Shown: piece after piece, positions 43,840 through 54,839 of the stretch
How positions within the stretch are numbered: the first letter of the stretch is position 1
How the letters are laid out: each line of letters opens with the position of its first letter
Source of the DNA: Nemertoderma westbladi
Taxonomy: Eukaryota > Xenacoelomorpha > Nemertodermatida > Nemertodermatidae
Direction of reading: 5' to 3'
DNA length: 60,459 nucleotides
Assembly (NCBI GenBank): GCA_032718475.1
Contig: JAUCBJ010006862.1
Span: 1-60,459 of the forward strand
Position numbers and translations under genes: made by a program
Notes under the pieces: model-generated
The model's database searches: none
The model's input: only the letters and a program-made list of their open reading frames with translations
Told to the model about the DNA's origin: nothing

Positions 43840-45342
43840 ATGGTGCTACATCGCTACAGGTGCCACAACTTCCTCCGTTTAGTTCTAATCGTTTCTGTTT
43901 GTTGGAATTCCCTTCTTATATTTCTACACCATTGGGGATGGCCGCCAGAAACGTTGCAATTAACAGCGGAACGGGATGCCTTAATCGAGGCCGCGTCCCA
44001 CCTGCAGCAGGAACTCGTACAGACCTCGCGATGCGACCACATCGTACCAGCGGTCTCCCGGAAATTCATAGAGAAAATTTGCCAGACCGGTCTGAAGAAC
44101 GAGTACGGGCCCGACCCATCCAATATGTTCTGTTCCACGTCGTCCAAGGATATGTACACCGACGCGAGTAGGTTGCGAGTGCTCGGAATACCTCGGCACA
44201 AACGCCACTTCCTGAGCGTGGCCGTGTTAATAAACAGTGACAGCACCCCAACCCGCGAGATTCTAACCAACGTATTCGCGACGGTTGACTCCTTAATATC
44301 TAATAGCAGTGAGCAGGACATCCTAGACGTAACAGTGGTTTTAGTTCTAACCTTCAAGGAAAACAGTGACGTCCAGAGTCGTGTTATCGACTCTGTTAAA
44401 CAGAGGTACCTTCTGCAACTAGGTCTGGGTTTCTTCCACGTGTTATACATCCCGGAGACGCATTACGATAAGGGGGATAGTAAGTGCGGTACCCGGTGCG
44501 TTACGCTGGGTTGGGTGGCGTTGTACACCTCGGCGTACAGCGAGTACCTCGCGGTGGTGCAACCGGGGTTGGTCACGGTGCCGGGGTACCGAGAACGGAT
44601 CGCCGACGCGGTACGCGAACACGGGGAGGGGGGCCAGTGGTCCGTGGTCGAGATGTCGCCACTCTACCGGGCTGCAGACCTACTGCCGACGGCCCGGGCC
44701 CCCAGACTCGCACACTTTATGGGCCGCTTGCACCGCGTACAGGACTACTCAACGCTCGTCTCTTATTTCGCGAGCGCACATGCGCAGAGAAAGCGGTTGA
44801 TCTGCCTACCTCCTGTGTTTGTCGGCTCGTCCGAATGCAAACGATGTCCGACGCCGTCGGAAATGGACATCCACCCAGACGCTCTCCTCTATAAGAACCC
44901 CAGAAACCCTCCCGCCGCCATCGATACAACGATAGCCGCTAGAGGCGTATACGAAGCCGTTCTAGCGTACCAAAGCTACGGTTTCTTCTACGCCGAAGGG
45001 CCTATAGTCGGCAACGACGAATTAAAGATAGTGTTCAATAACTCCAGGGAGTACGTAGACCGTGTTACCATAGAGACGGGATCTCCAAGCCAGACCAACC
45101 TCACGTTGGATAGCGCTGTGCTTCAGGGCACAGTGCGGACTACCACCAGTGTGAAACAGGGCAACAAACACAAGTGTCAGGGTTTCGAGACGATTGGTAC
45201 GTTCAATGGGGGGCGTCTGGACGCCACGCAGATACGGAAGCAGTTCCCTTATGGGTTGAAATGTTTACGGATACTCGTTAAGGATATGCAATGGGGGGCC
45301 GCGGTCATATATAAGATAGAGATAATATCTAAAGATAGTTAA
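43840..45342 (+). CDS. MGAT4-like (GT54 family) Golgi glycosyltransferase lacking EDD
   Basis: 500 aa, one exon. MGAT4 enzymes add beta-1,4-GlcNAc to the alpha-1,3 mannose arm of N-glycans in the Golgi. Seen: cytosolic tail, a signal-anchor at about 11-30, a stem with a helix, then the catalytic-like domain from about 112 (RVLGIPRHKR, fitting the family's GIPTVKR) and a C-terminal lectin-like module at about 345-500 (LLYKNPRNPPA, FFYAEGPIVGND, FETIGTFNGG). At the position of the family's LEDD metal motif the sequence is VQPG (residues 240-243), inside the otherwise matching context YLAVVQPGLV then VVEMSPL. It may therefore be a non-catalytic relative (compare vertebrate MGAT4D) or use other residues. 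A promoter should lie in the 220 bp between the MITE and the start. Confidence 0.85.
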   Translation: MVLHRYRCHNFLRLVLIVSVCWNSLLIFLHHWGWPPETLQLTAERDALIEAASHLQQELVQTSRCDHIVPAVSRKFIEKICQTGLKNEYGPDPSNMFCSTSSKDMYTDASRLRVLGIPRHKRHFLSVAVLINSDSTPTREILTNVFATVDSLISNSSEQDILDVTVVLVLTFKENSDVQSRVIDSVKQRYLLQLGLGFFHVLYIPETHYDKGDSKCGTRCVTLGWVALYTSAYSEYLAVVQPGLVTVPGYRERIADAVREHGEGGQWSVVEMSPLYRAADLLPTARAPRLAHFMGRLHRVQDYSTLVSYFASAHAQRKRLICLPPVFVGSSECKRCPTPSEMDIHPDALLYKNPRNPPAAIDTTIAARGVYEAVLAYQSYGFFYAEGPIVGNDELKIVFNNSREYVDRVTIETGSPSQTNLTLDSAVLQGTVRTTTSVKQGNKHKCQGFETIGTFNGGRLDATQIRKQFPYGLKCLRILVKDMQWGAAVIYKIEIISKDS

Positions 45343-46658
45343 TGCAATACGGTGAAATAATATTTATTTTATTTAATTGTTATGCGAATGTCGATAAAAA
45401 ACTACAACTATCAGGAATTAATTAAACGTTAATTTCTGAATTTAACTCAATTCTAACTCGAGATTCTTGACTGTGAAATTGGCGGTCGGAATTAATTTAC
45501 CTTCTAAATTATTTGTTCAATTACCGGTAATAGTTTAATGTCTTTCCTATACATGCAATCATATTTACCCGCCGCATATAATAATTTATAAGTAAAAATT
45601 ATTATAATAAAAACGTATAATTATAAATTAAATATATATTCTATTGTTTTTCCGTACTTAATGTTTGCAATTAGAAATCCATCTATGCTTTTTGGTTCAT
45701 TTACAGGTCGTGGATATTTGCTAATTATGATACTTAAATCATGCGGAAAAAATAGTTTTCCAAATTAAATGCTATTATTAACTATATATTAAATGTTATT
45801 TATTACTGTACTAAAATCTTGTAACTACGGAGTACTGACTGACCTACAGCAAATCGGCAATAACAATTTATAAGAATATTTCTCAATGGCCATATACAGC
45901 GATTCTAATATCACAGGTATTTTTCGTGAAAACGAAATGTGCCAAGTGGAACAAGTTTGACAGAAATGCTATATTAGTTGGGTACTATAGGTTGTTGAGG
46001 GTCGATTGAACGCGGTTTCAAATGGCCTTATCGCATAGCAGTGCCACATTATTGTTTAACGTGATAGTTGCACGACTAGATCATGGCACAGCCTCTATAG
46101 TAACAACCAACCCCCAGACAAAATGCATGTAAATCAATTAATTATTATCATCCAAGGTTTCACCCCCCCTGATTTGCAGGAAATTAGAGCCGTGGTTAAA
46201 ATGAAATTCACCAATTCAATAACTTTCTTAATAATATTGTTTTGTCCTTAAAACAGAACGTATCTTAAATTATCGTTATTAATCTACGAATTAAAGGCTC
46301 GTTAATATAGCATAACATTATAAAATGGAGTAAGAAGTAAGGAAATACACAAATTATGATGAGACAGCTTTCCGATACGTAATTCAAAGATAACGAATCA
46401 ATATTGCCCAGGCCCACACAACATCTCAATAAGATTCATAATGTCATTAGAAACAATTCAGTAACTTTGGTACCATTACAAATAAATGTATTTTTAGTGA
46501 CACAAATAATTGTGTCTTTAAAAAAGAGAAAGTTAAATTTAAATTGTATGTAATGTTTGTCGATGTAAATACCAAATAACATAATGCACATGTCAGTAAA
46601 TACGTCATTAATTAGCCAACTAAACTAAAAGTAGACCGTAGTACCAGTGTATTATGTA
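45343..46658. other. Non-coding region between convergent genes
   Basis: It holds the 3' ends of the MGAT4-like gene (plus) and C1D (minus). It is AT-rich and no gene was seen. Confidence 0.45.
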
Positions 46659-47294
46659 TCACCGTAATTGATCCTTAGACTTTCTAACTTTGTCGCGTTT
46701 TCTAACAATAAGTTGTTTTAATCTATCTTTAGGATGATGGTTAGGGACATCTTTGAAATTCCCGGATGTGGGATCAACCACAGAAGATGGTTTGTTTAAC
46801 AATCCATTCACTGTTGTTGGTGAGGTATCCATCGGTACTGATTCACTTTGAGTCCCAACACCGTCCCCATTCCCATTGGCTCGGCGTAGTTCATCTTTAA
46901 TCTCGTTTCTACTTTGTCCCGCGGCCGTAAGATTATGTGATATGAACCGTTTGGCCGCGTCCACGTCTAACTTCGGCCGAGGTTCGCTTACTCGTTCGAT
47001 ATCCTTTATGAATCTCATGTATTTTCTGACTCGATTTAACTCATCCTTTATGCGATGGTCCTTCGGGGAGACCCCCTTGCTGACCATATAGACCCAGAAT
47101 AAACTGTTGGCCGCGTACATTGAGAACAAATGCAGTTTGGCTCTATCTTTAGAGTCGGGTAAGGTGTCCTCCATAACACTTCTTGTTTGATTAAAAAAAG
47201 GTGCCAAATGCGACTCAACAGCGGAAAGTTGATCCAAAAAGTTTTGGGTTGCATCCTGAATCTCTTCTGGAAGGTCAGCTATGTTGGAATCCAT
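46659..47294 (-). CDS. C1D: C1D, nuclear exosome cofactor
   Basis: C1D (yeast Rrp47) binds the exonuclease EXOSC10/Rrp6 and structured RNA in nuclear RNA processing. The 211-aa protein has the Sas10/Utp3/C1D domain at about 10-105: KLHLFSMYAANSLFWVYMVSKG (52-73) matches human [21 protein letters not shown], then HRIKDELNRVRKYMRFIKDIE and AAKRFISHNL. The C-terminal tail is longer than in human (141 aa) and ends in a basic stretch (KRDKVRKSKDQLR), suited to RNA binding. It starts 49 bp after the stop of the preceding gene on the same strand; that spacer contains no AG on the coding strand. Single exon. Confidence 0.9.
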   Translation of the reverse strand: MDSNIADLPEEIQDATQNFLDQLSAVESHLAPFFNQTRSVMEDTLPDSKDRAKLHLFSMYAANSLFWVYMVSKGVSPKDHRIKDELNRVRKYMRFIKDIERVSEPRPKLDVDAAKRFISHNLTAAGQSRNEIKDELRRANGNGDGVGTQSESVPMDTSPTTVNGLLNKPSSVVDPTSGNFKDVPNHHPKDRLKQLIVRKRDKVRKSKDQLR

Positions 47295-47343
47295 ATTTAA
47301 AGTTGAAATTATAGGAAATAATTAAAAGTAGAATATCGTAAAT

Positions 47344-48135
47344 TTAAGGGAAACCTTTAATAACTTGAGTCATAGAAAACCACAAACAATCTGAGTGTTG
47401 TTCTTGACTTCCGGTACCGTTATTGATATTCAATTTGGATAGAGATAGTTCTATGTTGTTTGAGTCTATTTGACGTTGATGAGGACAACGCTGAGTGTAT
47501 AGGGGAAGATTTATAGTGAAGATGGGGCTTCGAGCGGGGAATTTCAAGTTATGCTGCGGTTGAAAATCGTTATGCTGTTGAAAGTCGACGCTTCTAGATG
47601 CCAAAATAAATATTCTGAGATTGGAATTACCGAGGTCGGCACCAGTTATAAACTGGAACTCATCCAATGCAACTTGCAAGAACAATTGTTTGAGACAATT
47701 CTTCGTCGATGCTATATCCTGCGCACAGTCTCGGCAGCATACAGATTTAGGGTTGTTGATAAGATAGACTGATTTCGGGTTCGTCCAACTAGACCCTAAT
47801 ACGAATGCGACAGATCGAATTTCGTCTCCTTCTCGAATAATTTGTTCCTCTAGTTCAGATGTGATCCGGTCGACAGTGTTTATAAGAGATTCTTTTATCG
47901 AGTTTAGGTCCTTCGACTTCTGACAAGCCGCCTTACACTTGTTGTCAATTGATCCTTCGGAGTTAGTCGTTTTTGTGAGGGCGGAAACTTTCAACTGCAC
48001 GTACGGTTCGTCGATCAGTCCTTTTAGATACAATAAGTTCTTTAGGAATTCAGTAACTAGTCTGGCTTTCGTGGTGTTGCGAATATAACTTGATATATCT
48101 AATGCAATCGTCTTACCGTGTAGAGCTACAGCCAT
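47344..48135 (-). CDS. Unrecognised 263-aa protein in a compact gene trio
   Basis: I do not recognise the family. The frame is intact, uses ordinary amino-acid composition, and sits between two real genes on the same strand, so it is very likely coding. Visible features: N-terminal MAVALHGKTIALDISSYI, a hydrophobic strand ending in Asp reminiscent of Rossmann-like or vWA-type domains; a Cys pair CCRDC at about 143-147; a short internal repeat (NPKSVYLINNPKSV, about 118-131); alternating hydrophobic strands (VAFVLGSSW, LRIFILASR). There is no signal peptide or membrane segment. It lies 101 bp downstream of MRPL36 and 49 bp upstream of C1D. Confidence 0.65.
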   Translation of the reverse strand: MAVALHGKTIALDISSYIRNTTKARLVTEFLKNLLYLKGLIDEPYVQLKVSALTKTTNSEGSIDNKCKAACQKSKDLNSIKESLINTVDRITSELEEQIIREGDEIRSVAFVLGSSWTNPKSVYLINNPKSVCCRDCAQDIASTKNCLKQLFLQVALDEFQFITGADLGNSNLRIFILASRSVDFQQHNDFQPQHNLKFPARSPIFTINLPLYTQRCPHQRQIDSNNIELSLSKLNINNGTGSQEQHSDCLWFSMTQVIKGFP

Positions 48136-48236
48136 TAATCGATCGAAATAATTATGTTTAAGGTATCGTTATGATATATCATATCTCATATCATATCACA
48201 GATTGTAATTACAGTTAATCCACTTACTTACAGGGT

Positions 48237-48644
48237 TTATTTGTCAAGATTCGGAGGGTGGCTATATATATCACCTTTAATAAAATTTTGCCTCTGTTTG
48301 TGTCTACCGTGTTTCTCGCAGACTATATGATGCCGACCCTTAATGATTACGAGTTTACAGTAGCGACAACGTTTCTCCAATTTATCGACGTTTTTGAACC
48401 CACGACTTGGAATTTCAAGAAGCGACAGGTCTGATAAATTTATTGTTGATGAATTGCCTACCGGTAATAATAATGTCGGGGCTTTAACGTTATTCGCATA
48501 AATTTGGCGAGTATATGTTGAGTATAACGGTACGGTATGAACGCGGATAACCAAATTATTATAAAAATTTATGTTGATAGGAGGTCGGAAACTTGATAGT
48601 CCCACAGCAATATTTCGTGATAGTACGGTTAAAAATATATTCAT
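48237..48644 (-). CDS. MRPL36: Mitochondrial ribosomal protein bL36m
   Basis: Component of the mitochondrial large ribosomal subunit. 135 aa; the C-terminal L36 domain is clear: SRGFKNVDKLEKRCRYCK, then VIIKGRHHIVCEKHGRHKQRQ. The zinc ligands are the Cys-x-x-Cys pair, the later Cys and the His (pattern CxxC...CxxxH). The N-terminal 80 residues are basic and hydrophobic, fitting a mitochondrial targeting region, as in the human protein (103 aa). Single exon. It is the first gene of a minus-strand trio with the 263-aa protein and C1D. Confidence 0.9.
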   Translation of the reverse strand: MNIFLTVLSRNIAVGLSSFRPPININFYNNLVIRVHTVPLYSTYTRQIYANNVKAPTLLLPVGNSSTINLSDLSLLEIPSRGFKNVDKLEKRCRYCKLVIIKGRHHIVCEKHGRHKQRQNFIKGDIYSHPPNLDK

Positions 48645-49601
48645 TATTCCATTATAATAGTCTGATAGTACTGTACAGCCAGACAGCTGTAGTATTACAA
48701 CACAACCTAAATACAGAAATATATAAAAATGTAACAGTGTAAATATGTAGTAAAAGATAAATGAGTACCGGTAGACCTATAAAGTTCAAACTGACAAACA
48801 ATACAATTACTATTGAAGGAATAGCAGAATAGCCTCACAGTCTGCCAGTTTCTATTGCGTAGGCCTATTGTAGGCTTAGGCTATTCTTACGACGTATCCA
48901 GGTATCAGCTCAGCGTATGGCTGTATGCAGGTATGGCAGTATGGTGCCAAACTGCCAAATGGAGAAAAGCTTCCGAAAAAGGCAGAAAATCACCACCGTT
49001 AGCTACCGCTAAAATTAGGCCGCTACCATACACCTACACTGCAGCACTGATAAAATTACACTACACCCCACCGCCACCCCCCCCCCCCCCCCCCCTTCCC
49101 TCTCTCCTGTAGTCTGCAGTTTTGGGTCCCTCTACATTTACTACATTTAATATCATTACTACAATTAATACCAGTACACTACCAGTACGGTAACTGGCAA
49201 CTGACAAAGGAGCAGAAGGATGTAAACGCTACGCCTACATCTGTACACCAGTACACCACCTACCCTACCATGTACCATACTGCCATAATTATACTGTGTG
49301 AGTGTGACTGTATTATACTACAGTACCTGCAGTACTACATTCAGACAGTACAGTTGTAAATACTGAAATATGATAGGCCTAATTCTGTAATTGCTGAATT
49401 GTGATAAAGTAGTCCATATAAGTCGTTTTGTTTTATTCACTGTTCAACTTTCTCCTGTTTATTTATTATGTGCAGTTTTGTTTATACGCTTCTATGACAG
49501 AGGTGTCTTCACCCACATAATATAATAATAATAATGATAAAGGTAATTTATTAATTATGGTATTTTCAGAATTTTAGTACAGGTACCGGTTTTACATAGT
49601 T
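48645..49601. other. Non-coding region with a C homopolymer
   Basis: No gene was recognised. It contains a 19-C run near 49077-49095. The 85-aa plus frame across it ends in a proline run encoded by that homopolymer and is not credible. The promoter of the MRPL36 trio should lie at its left end. Confidence 0.45.
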
Positions 49602-50985
49602 TATTGTTTTGCTCATGACATAGTTTATTGTTTTGGTTAGAAAATCCCGCCTCTGTAACATGCTCCTTTCCCTGATTTGGTAAAGTGACCGTTTATTGTT
49701 TTGGTTAGAAAGGCCCGCCTCTGTAACCTGCTCCTTTCCTTCCTTTGGTAAAGTGACTGTTTATTGTTTTGGTTAGAAAATCCCGCCTCTGTAACCCGCT
49801 CCTTTCCCTCAATTAGTTAAATGATCGTTTATTGCTTTGGTTAGAAAATCCCGCCTCTGTAACCTGCTCCTTTCCCTGATTTGGTAAAGTGACCCTTTAT
49901 TGTTTTTTTTAGAAAGGCCCGCCTCTGTAACCTGCTCCTTTCCTTCATTTGGTAAAGTGACTGTTTATTGTTTTGGTTAGAAAATCGCGCCTCTGTAACC
50001 CGCTCCTTTCCCTCAATTAGTTAAATGATCGTTTATTGTTTTGGTTAGAAAATCCCGCCTCTGTAACCTGCTCCTTACCCTGATTTGGTAAAGTGACCGT
50101 TTATTGTTTTGGTTAGAAAATCCCGCCTCTGTAACCCGCCCCTTTCCCTCAATAAGTTAAATGATCGTTTATTGTTTTGGTTAGAAAATCCCGCCTCTGT
50201 AACCTGCTCCTTTCCCTCAATTAGTTACGTGATCGTTTATTGTTTTGGTTAGAAAATCCCGCCTCTGTAACCTGCTCCTTTCCCTGATTTGGTAAAGTGA
50301 TCGTTTATTGTTTTGGTTAAAAAAGCCCGCCTCTTTAACCTGCCCCTTTCCCTCAATTGGTGATGTTATCGTTTATTGTTTTGGTTAGAAAAGACCATCT
50401 ATGTAACCTGCTCTTTTCCTTCATTTGGTAAAGTGATTGTTTATTGTTTTGGTTAGAAAATCCCGCCTCTGTTACCCGCCCCATTCCCTCAATTAGTTAA
50501 ATGATCGTTTATTGTTTTGGTTAGAAAATCCCGCCTCTGTAACCTGCTCCTTTCCCTCAATTAGTTAAGTGATCGTTTATTGTTTTGGTTAGAAAATCCC
50601 GCCTCTGTAAACCGCTCCTTTCCCTGATTTGGTAAAGTGATCGTTTATTGTATTGGTTAGAAAAGCCCGCCTATTGAACCTGCTCCTTTCCCTCAATTGG
50701 TAATGTTATCGTTTATTGTTTTGGTTAGAAAAGACCATCTATGTAACCTGCTCCTTTCCTTCATTTGGTAAAGTGATTGTTTATTGTTTTGGTTAGAAAA
50801 TCCCGCCTCTGTAACGCTCCTTTTCCCTGATTTGGTAAAGTGACCCTTTATTGTTTTGGTTGGAAAGTCCAGCCTCTGTAACCTGCTCCTTTTCCTTCAT
50901 TTGGTAAAGTGACTGTTTATTGTTTTGGTTAGAAAATCCTGTCTCTCTAACCTGCTCCTTTCCATCAATTGGTAATTGTTTTTGG
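49602..50985. repeat. Minisatellite, about 68-bp unit, about 20 copies
   Basis: Unit: GTTTATTGTTTTGGTTAGAA, then AATCCCGCCTCTGTAACC, TGCTCCTTTCCCT and a variable end (CAATTAGTTAAATGATC or GATTTGGTAAAGTGACC). The two end variants alternate in places, giving a weak two-unit periodicity. Single dispersed copies of the same motif occur at about 3111-3167, 36896-36985, 43488-43555, 53215-53265 and 57186-57240. Confidence 0.9.
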
Positions 50986-52480
50986 CTATAAAATGAGTGT
51001 TTTGCTACGTCATGTGGTAATCAATTATCGACAACAACCACAACCTATTAAATTTAGAAGAGTCTTTAGAGAATTTAAAAGAGTCTTTTACCACAGGCGC
51101 ATATGGAAATCTATCCCATAGTCTATAAATCATGCAATTGTGAATGTTTTGGCACAGGCATAGTGAAACCAACTGTCCGACAGACCAGAAATCAACAAAT
51201 TTTAAATGTTTAGGCATAGGCATGTTGAAATCAACTGTCTAATAGTCCAGAAATCAGCAGTCTGACAGTTTGAAGAAATACATACATAAAAAGTCATTAA
51301 AGGACAACAAAAGTCATTAAAGGGACAACAAAAGTCATTATGCACAATTCGTAAAAAAAGGAGGACAAAAAAGTCAAATAAAAGGACATAAAAAATCACT
51401 GCCTTCATAATTTATGGAGGCTGAACTGTTCAGTATAATTTCTTATCATTTTTACAGCCGAAATACGGTCTAACAACGATTTCCTATTGTTAATGGAGTA
51501 CGCTATGGACTGCCTTAGTTGGAAAATGACACAAGCTGGTTCTTGGAGTAGAGTTTAATTGCTGAATCGCTCTCGCCAGTAAGCGGGGAATTTGAATTTC
51601 ACTTGTTCCAGTTTCGGCTTTAGAGGCCTACCAGCCTACTATCAGACTATACAGATTAACGCCAGTTTACGCTATTCATAATGTTTATTACCAGTCAGCC
51701 AGTAGAGGCTGATATTATACTGCTAATTAATTATATGGCAGAAATTGTTACCAGTGCTTACTTGCGATACTTGTAATATTTCTTTCTTACAATTTAAATA
51801 CAGTAGGCCCTGGCATAAAAGGAATGTACATATCAAAAGGTATGGCCACGAAGCCACCACATCAGGGCGAACGAAAACTAACACATCTATGTATTGTGTC
51901 TGTGTGTTATGCGGAACATGGCTGTGCAAATATTTCGACAATGAAAATAGTAAAAATTCAAAAGTAAACATTCAACAGTATAGATCTCTAATGATTCGGC
52001 TATCAATTATCACCTAATCACTTGTAGAAAACGATGAAGATGATTGATTTGAGAATGAGAGATGGTGGAACTAGGGATATAGTACAGTAGAATAGTTTTA
52101 GCTTAGTTTAAACTCGGATATGCGACACCCGATTAAAACGTTTACAACTTTTTTGTAAAAACAATGTTTAGTGTAAATAATATATGTAATATTCGATAAG
52201 ACTCTGGTTAAGAAAATTACATTTAAATGCATAGGATGATTAATTTAACACCATACACCCTACCTCAGCAATTAAATCTACTCCATGAACCCGCTTCTGG
52301 AAATGACTCCACTAAATCCAGTATTGTGCTTTTAGAGGCTCACGGCAGCAGATCACGGGTGTTAAATTACATGCCGGTAATACTACTCTACTATAGTCTA
52401 CACACAAATTTGTTTCAGAATATACAGGAAAAATCTTGGTGTGATCTTAGATGCATTTCTTAAATTAGTTAAAGACATTA
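50986..52480. other. Non-coding region, no recognised gene
   Basis: It holds three imperfect copies of a 20-bp repeat (AAAAGTCATTAAAGGGACAA type, about 51286-51340). A 90-aa plus frame at 51745-52017 has one C-x2-C and H-x4-H arrangement, but the spacing does not fit a standard zinc finger and nothing else supports it. Confidence 0.4.
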
Positions 52481-52489
52481 AGATACTGT

Positions 52490-53020
52490 AATCTCGGATT
52501 ATTCCGCAAAATGTGCACTTGGTGCCATAATATCACATCAAGGTCTGTACTGTAGGCGGGTTCGCGGATTTTATTATAGCACTTATACAAACTTGTTCAA
52601 TTCTTGTGTATGTCATCCTTTTTTCGATTATGCGTCCCCGGTGTTTGGGGGTACTGTAGCGGCGCTTACAATATTGATTGACAGTGTACAACGTAAAGTT
52701 ATGCGCTTATCTTAACGTACAGTACATCGTTAAGATGGGTAATTTTCCCTCTTGCAAGTGAGATGGGCCGTTTACTGTACACGGTACGGCTCTGTCCCTC
52801 GTCTGACAGAACCTACCCTGTCTGCTGGTCTACCGATATCAAGGACGAACACCACTTCACATGCATTTGTCCTGTGCTGAAGCGAAACGCCGAAAAGTTG
52901 AAATTAACAATAACCTATCGCAGATACCTGGATACTCCTACAGAAAACGTTTTTATATTCTCTCAATTAATCACCATTAACTATGTTGTCGGTCATTGTG
53001 CAGTTGTTAATGTTATCTAA
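52490..53020 (+). mobile_element. Non-LTR retrotransposon C-terminal fragment
   Basis: Translation shows a thumb-like piece (FFDYASPVFGGT near 52620-52655, with IDSVQRKVMRL near 52673-52710), then a zinc-type end YPVCWSTDIKDEHHFTCICP (52814-52873). These are the usual C-terminal blocks of non-LTR or Penelope-like reverse transcriptases. The catalytic core is absent. It is a dead fragment. Confidence 0.65.
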
Positions 53021-53329
53021 TATTGTTATGTATACCGGTATAGTAAGTCGAAAACGGCTGGCAGTTGGAGAGGGGGGGGGGGGGGGGGGGGTGGGGTGGG
53101 GTGTGGGGGTATGAACGATACCCAATTCAATTAATTTCACATCTTTATAATGATTATCAAGATGTTGATTCTCAATTAAATTGGGTTTTCTACAATATTC
53201 CTAACTCTCGTTTGTTGTTTTTGTTCCTTTCAACCCGCATCTGTAACCTGCGCTTACTATCCTGCTTACACAAGTAGCTGAGGTGTAATGTAAGCCTATC
53301 GTTTACACCCACTGGCAAATATTGTGAAA

Positions 53330-54665
53330 ATGTTTGGCACCATACTGCCATAGCAGCATAGGCAGATCTGCATCTGGAAAAAACATATCTTCCTCTATTT
53401 CACGGAAAGTTGGTTTTCCCCAAGGGGGTCCTCTTAGTGGACCTTTGTTTAACAAAGACACTGATGAAATTCGAGCTGACGATGGATCCCTAGCAAAATA
53501 TTCTGATGACTCAAGAAATCTACAGGCGATAAGGCATTCCGCAGAAAATGATAAATATAAGTCTAACATCCAGCGAATTGTTGAGCTATAACATGGAAAA
53601 AACTTAAAGATAAACGCAAAGAAATCTGAAGAACTATGTTTCATTCCAATGAACTTTAAAGAACAGAATGTTCTAGATATCGCAAAAGAAATAATCCACA
53701 TAGATGGTGACGAGGTTCCGCTTCCGTCCGAAGTGAAAAATCTTGGAATATGGATTGCAAATAATCTATCATGGAAAACTCATATATTTAAACTTATAAA
53801 AAGGGTAAATTACATAGTTCGCCAATTCAGTTTTTCATCCGGTTTGCAAATAAAGATACAAAAATATTTCTCTTTGAAACTTACATTGTACCACAATATA
53901 TGTACTGTGCGGTTGCGTGGGTCCCCCTCATTCCAAAGAATCTCAAAAAGAAGTTAAAGAGGCCACTGTCGCTGTTTGCCAAACACTCTAAAATTGAAAA
54001 ACAAGTTTACATGAACATTATAAACGATGCGTTTTCCAAACAGTTCACCAACATGGTAAAGAAGATTGTAGACACGCCGAGTCATCCTCTACACGCTTTC
54101 ATTATTGGTTGCCGATCAAACTCCACCGCAACTCGCAATAATTACAGAATGCCTGATACACGGACCAAGATGTTTCATAACTCTTTCGCTCCAAGTACTA
54201 TTAGATATCTAATAAACAATGAGATACCGATTTTCATGCAATGATATTTTATTTATGTATAGTTTTATCTACAATTCTTAAATATTGGCACGTTATATTT
54301 AATTTAATTTTATTTTATTTATCTAGTTTGTAGGCTTATCGTTCAATTGTCAACGTATTTTCAATTTTTATTTATTTATTTATTATTTTACTTAGCCTGA
54401 TTTTAATTTTTATTAAGTTGCTAATCTCAGCTAACAAGTGATGACATATACGGTTTAAAGTTTTATTTATTTTTACTGGAATTATTCAATTTTTAGCTAC
54501 GGGGGGGGGGGATTTTATCATACTTTTTAAAGTAATTTTAACGTATTATTTCTGTAATTATAAAGTTTTATGTAATCTGTGTTTGTGATTAACGGTAATT
54601 TTCCTATTTACATTCCTCCATTATGTACAGGAAATTAAACGAATTATTCATTCATTCATTCACAT
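53330..54665 (+). mobile_element. CR1/L2-like retrotransposon fragment with ATTC tail
   Basis: Frame pieces: FPQGGPLSGPLF (motif B, about 53409-53444), AKYSDDSRNLQAI (motif C, changed from YADD to YSDD), LKINAKKSEEL, VKNLGIWIANNLSWKTHI and, after a frameshift near 53890, the C-terminal part ending at 54244. The 3' end carries tandem ATTC units (about 54642-54660), the kind of tail left by CR1/L2-type elements. It is broken by a stop and a frameshift. Confidence 0.75.
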
Positions 54666-54839
54666 AGGGCATAGGCGAGACCTCACCCGTCTGCCCGTAG
54701 GCCTATAACAGTATTACTTCAATCAGTTCTGCAGTCAGTACCGCTGTACCGGTACCCAGTACCGGTCTAGCCGGTAGTTTTTGTCATTAAAACCAGTCTT
54801 GATTGATGTGCTTGTTTAGTTGTTGTTCGTTATGCTGTT

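Noticed and set aside
48855-49112. 85-aa plus-strand frame ending in polyproline
   Set aside because: The proline run is a C homopolymer and no family or splice context supports it.
51745-52017. Possible zinc-finger protein
   Set aside because: A single C-x2-C with H-x4-H at non-standard spacing, short frame, no further domain.
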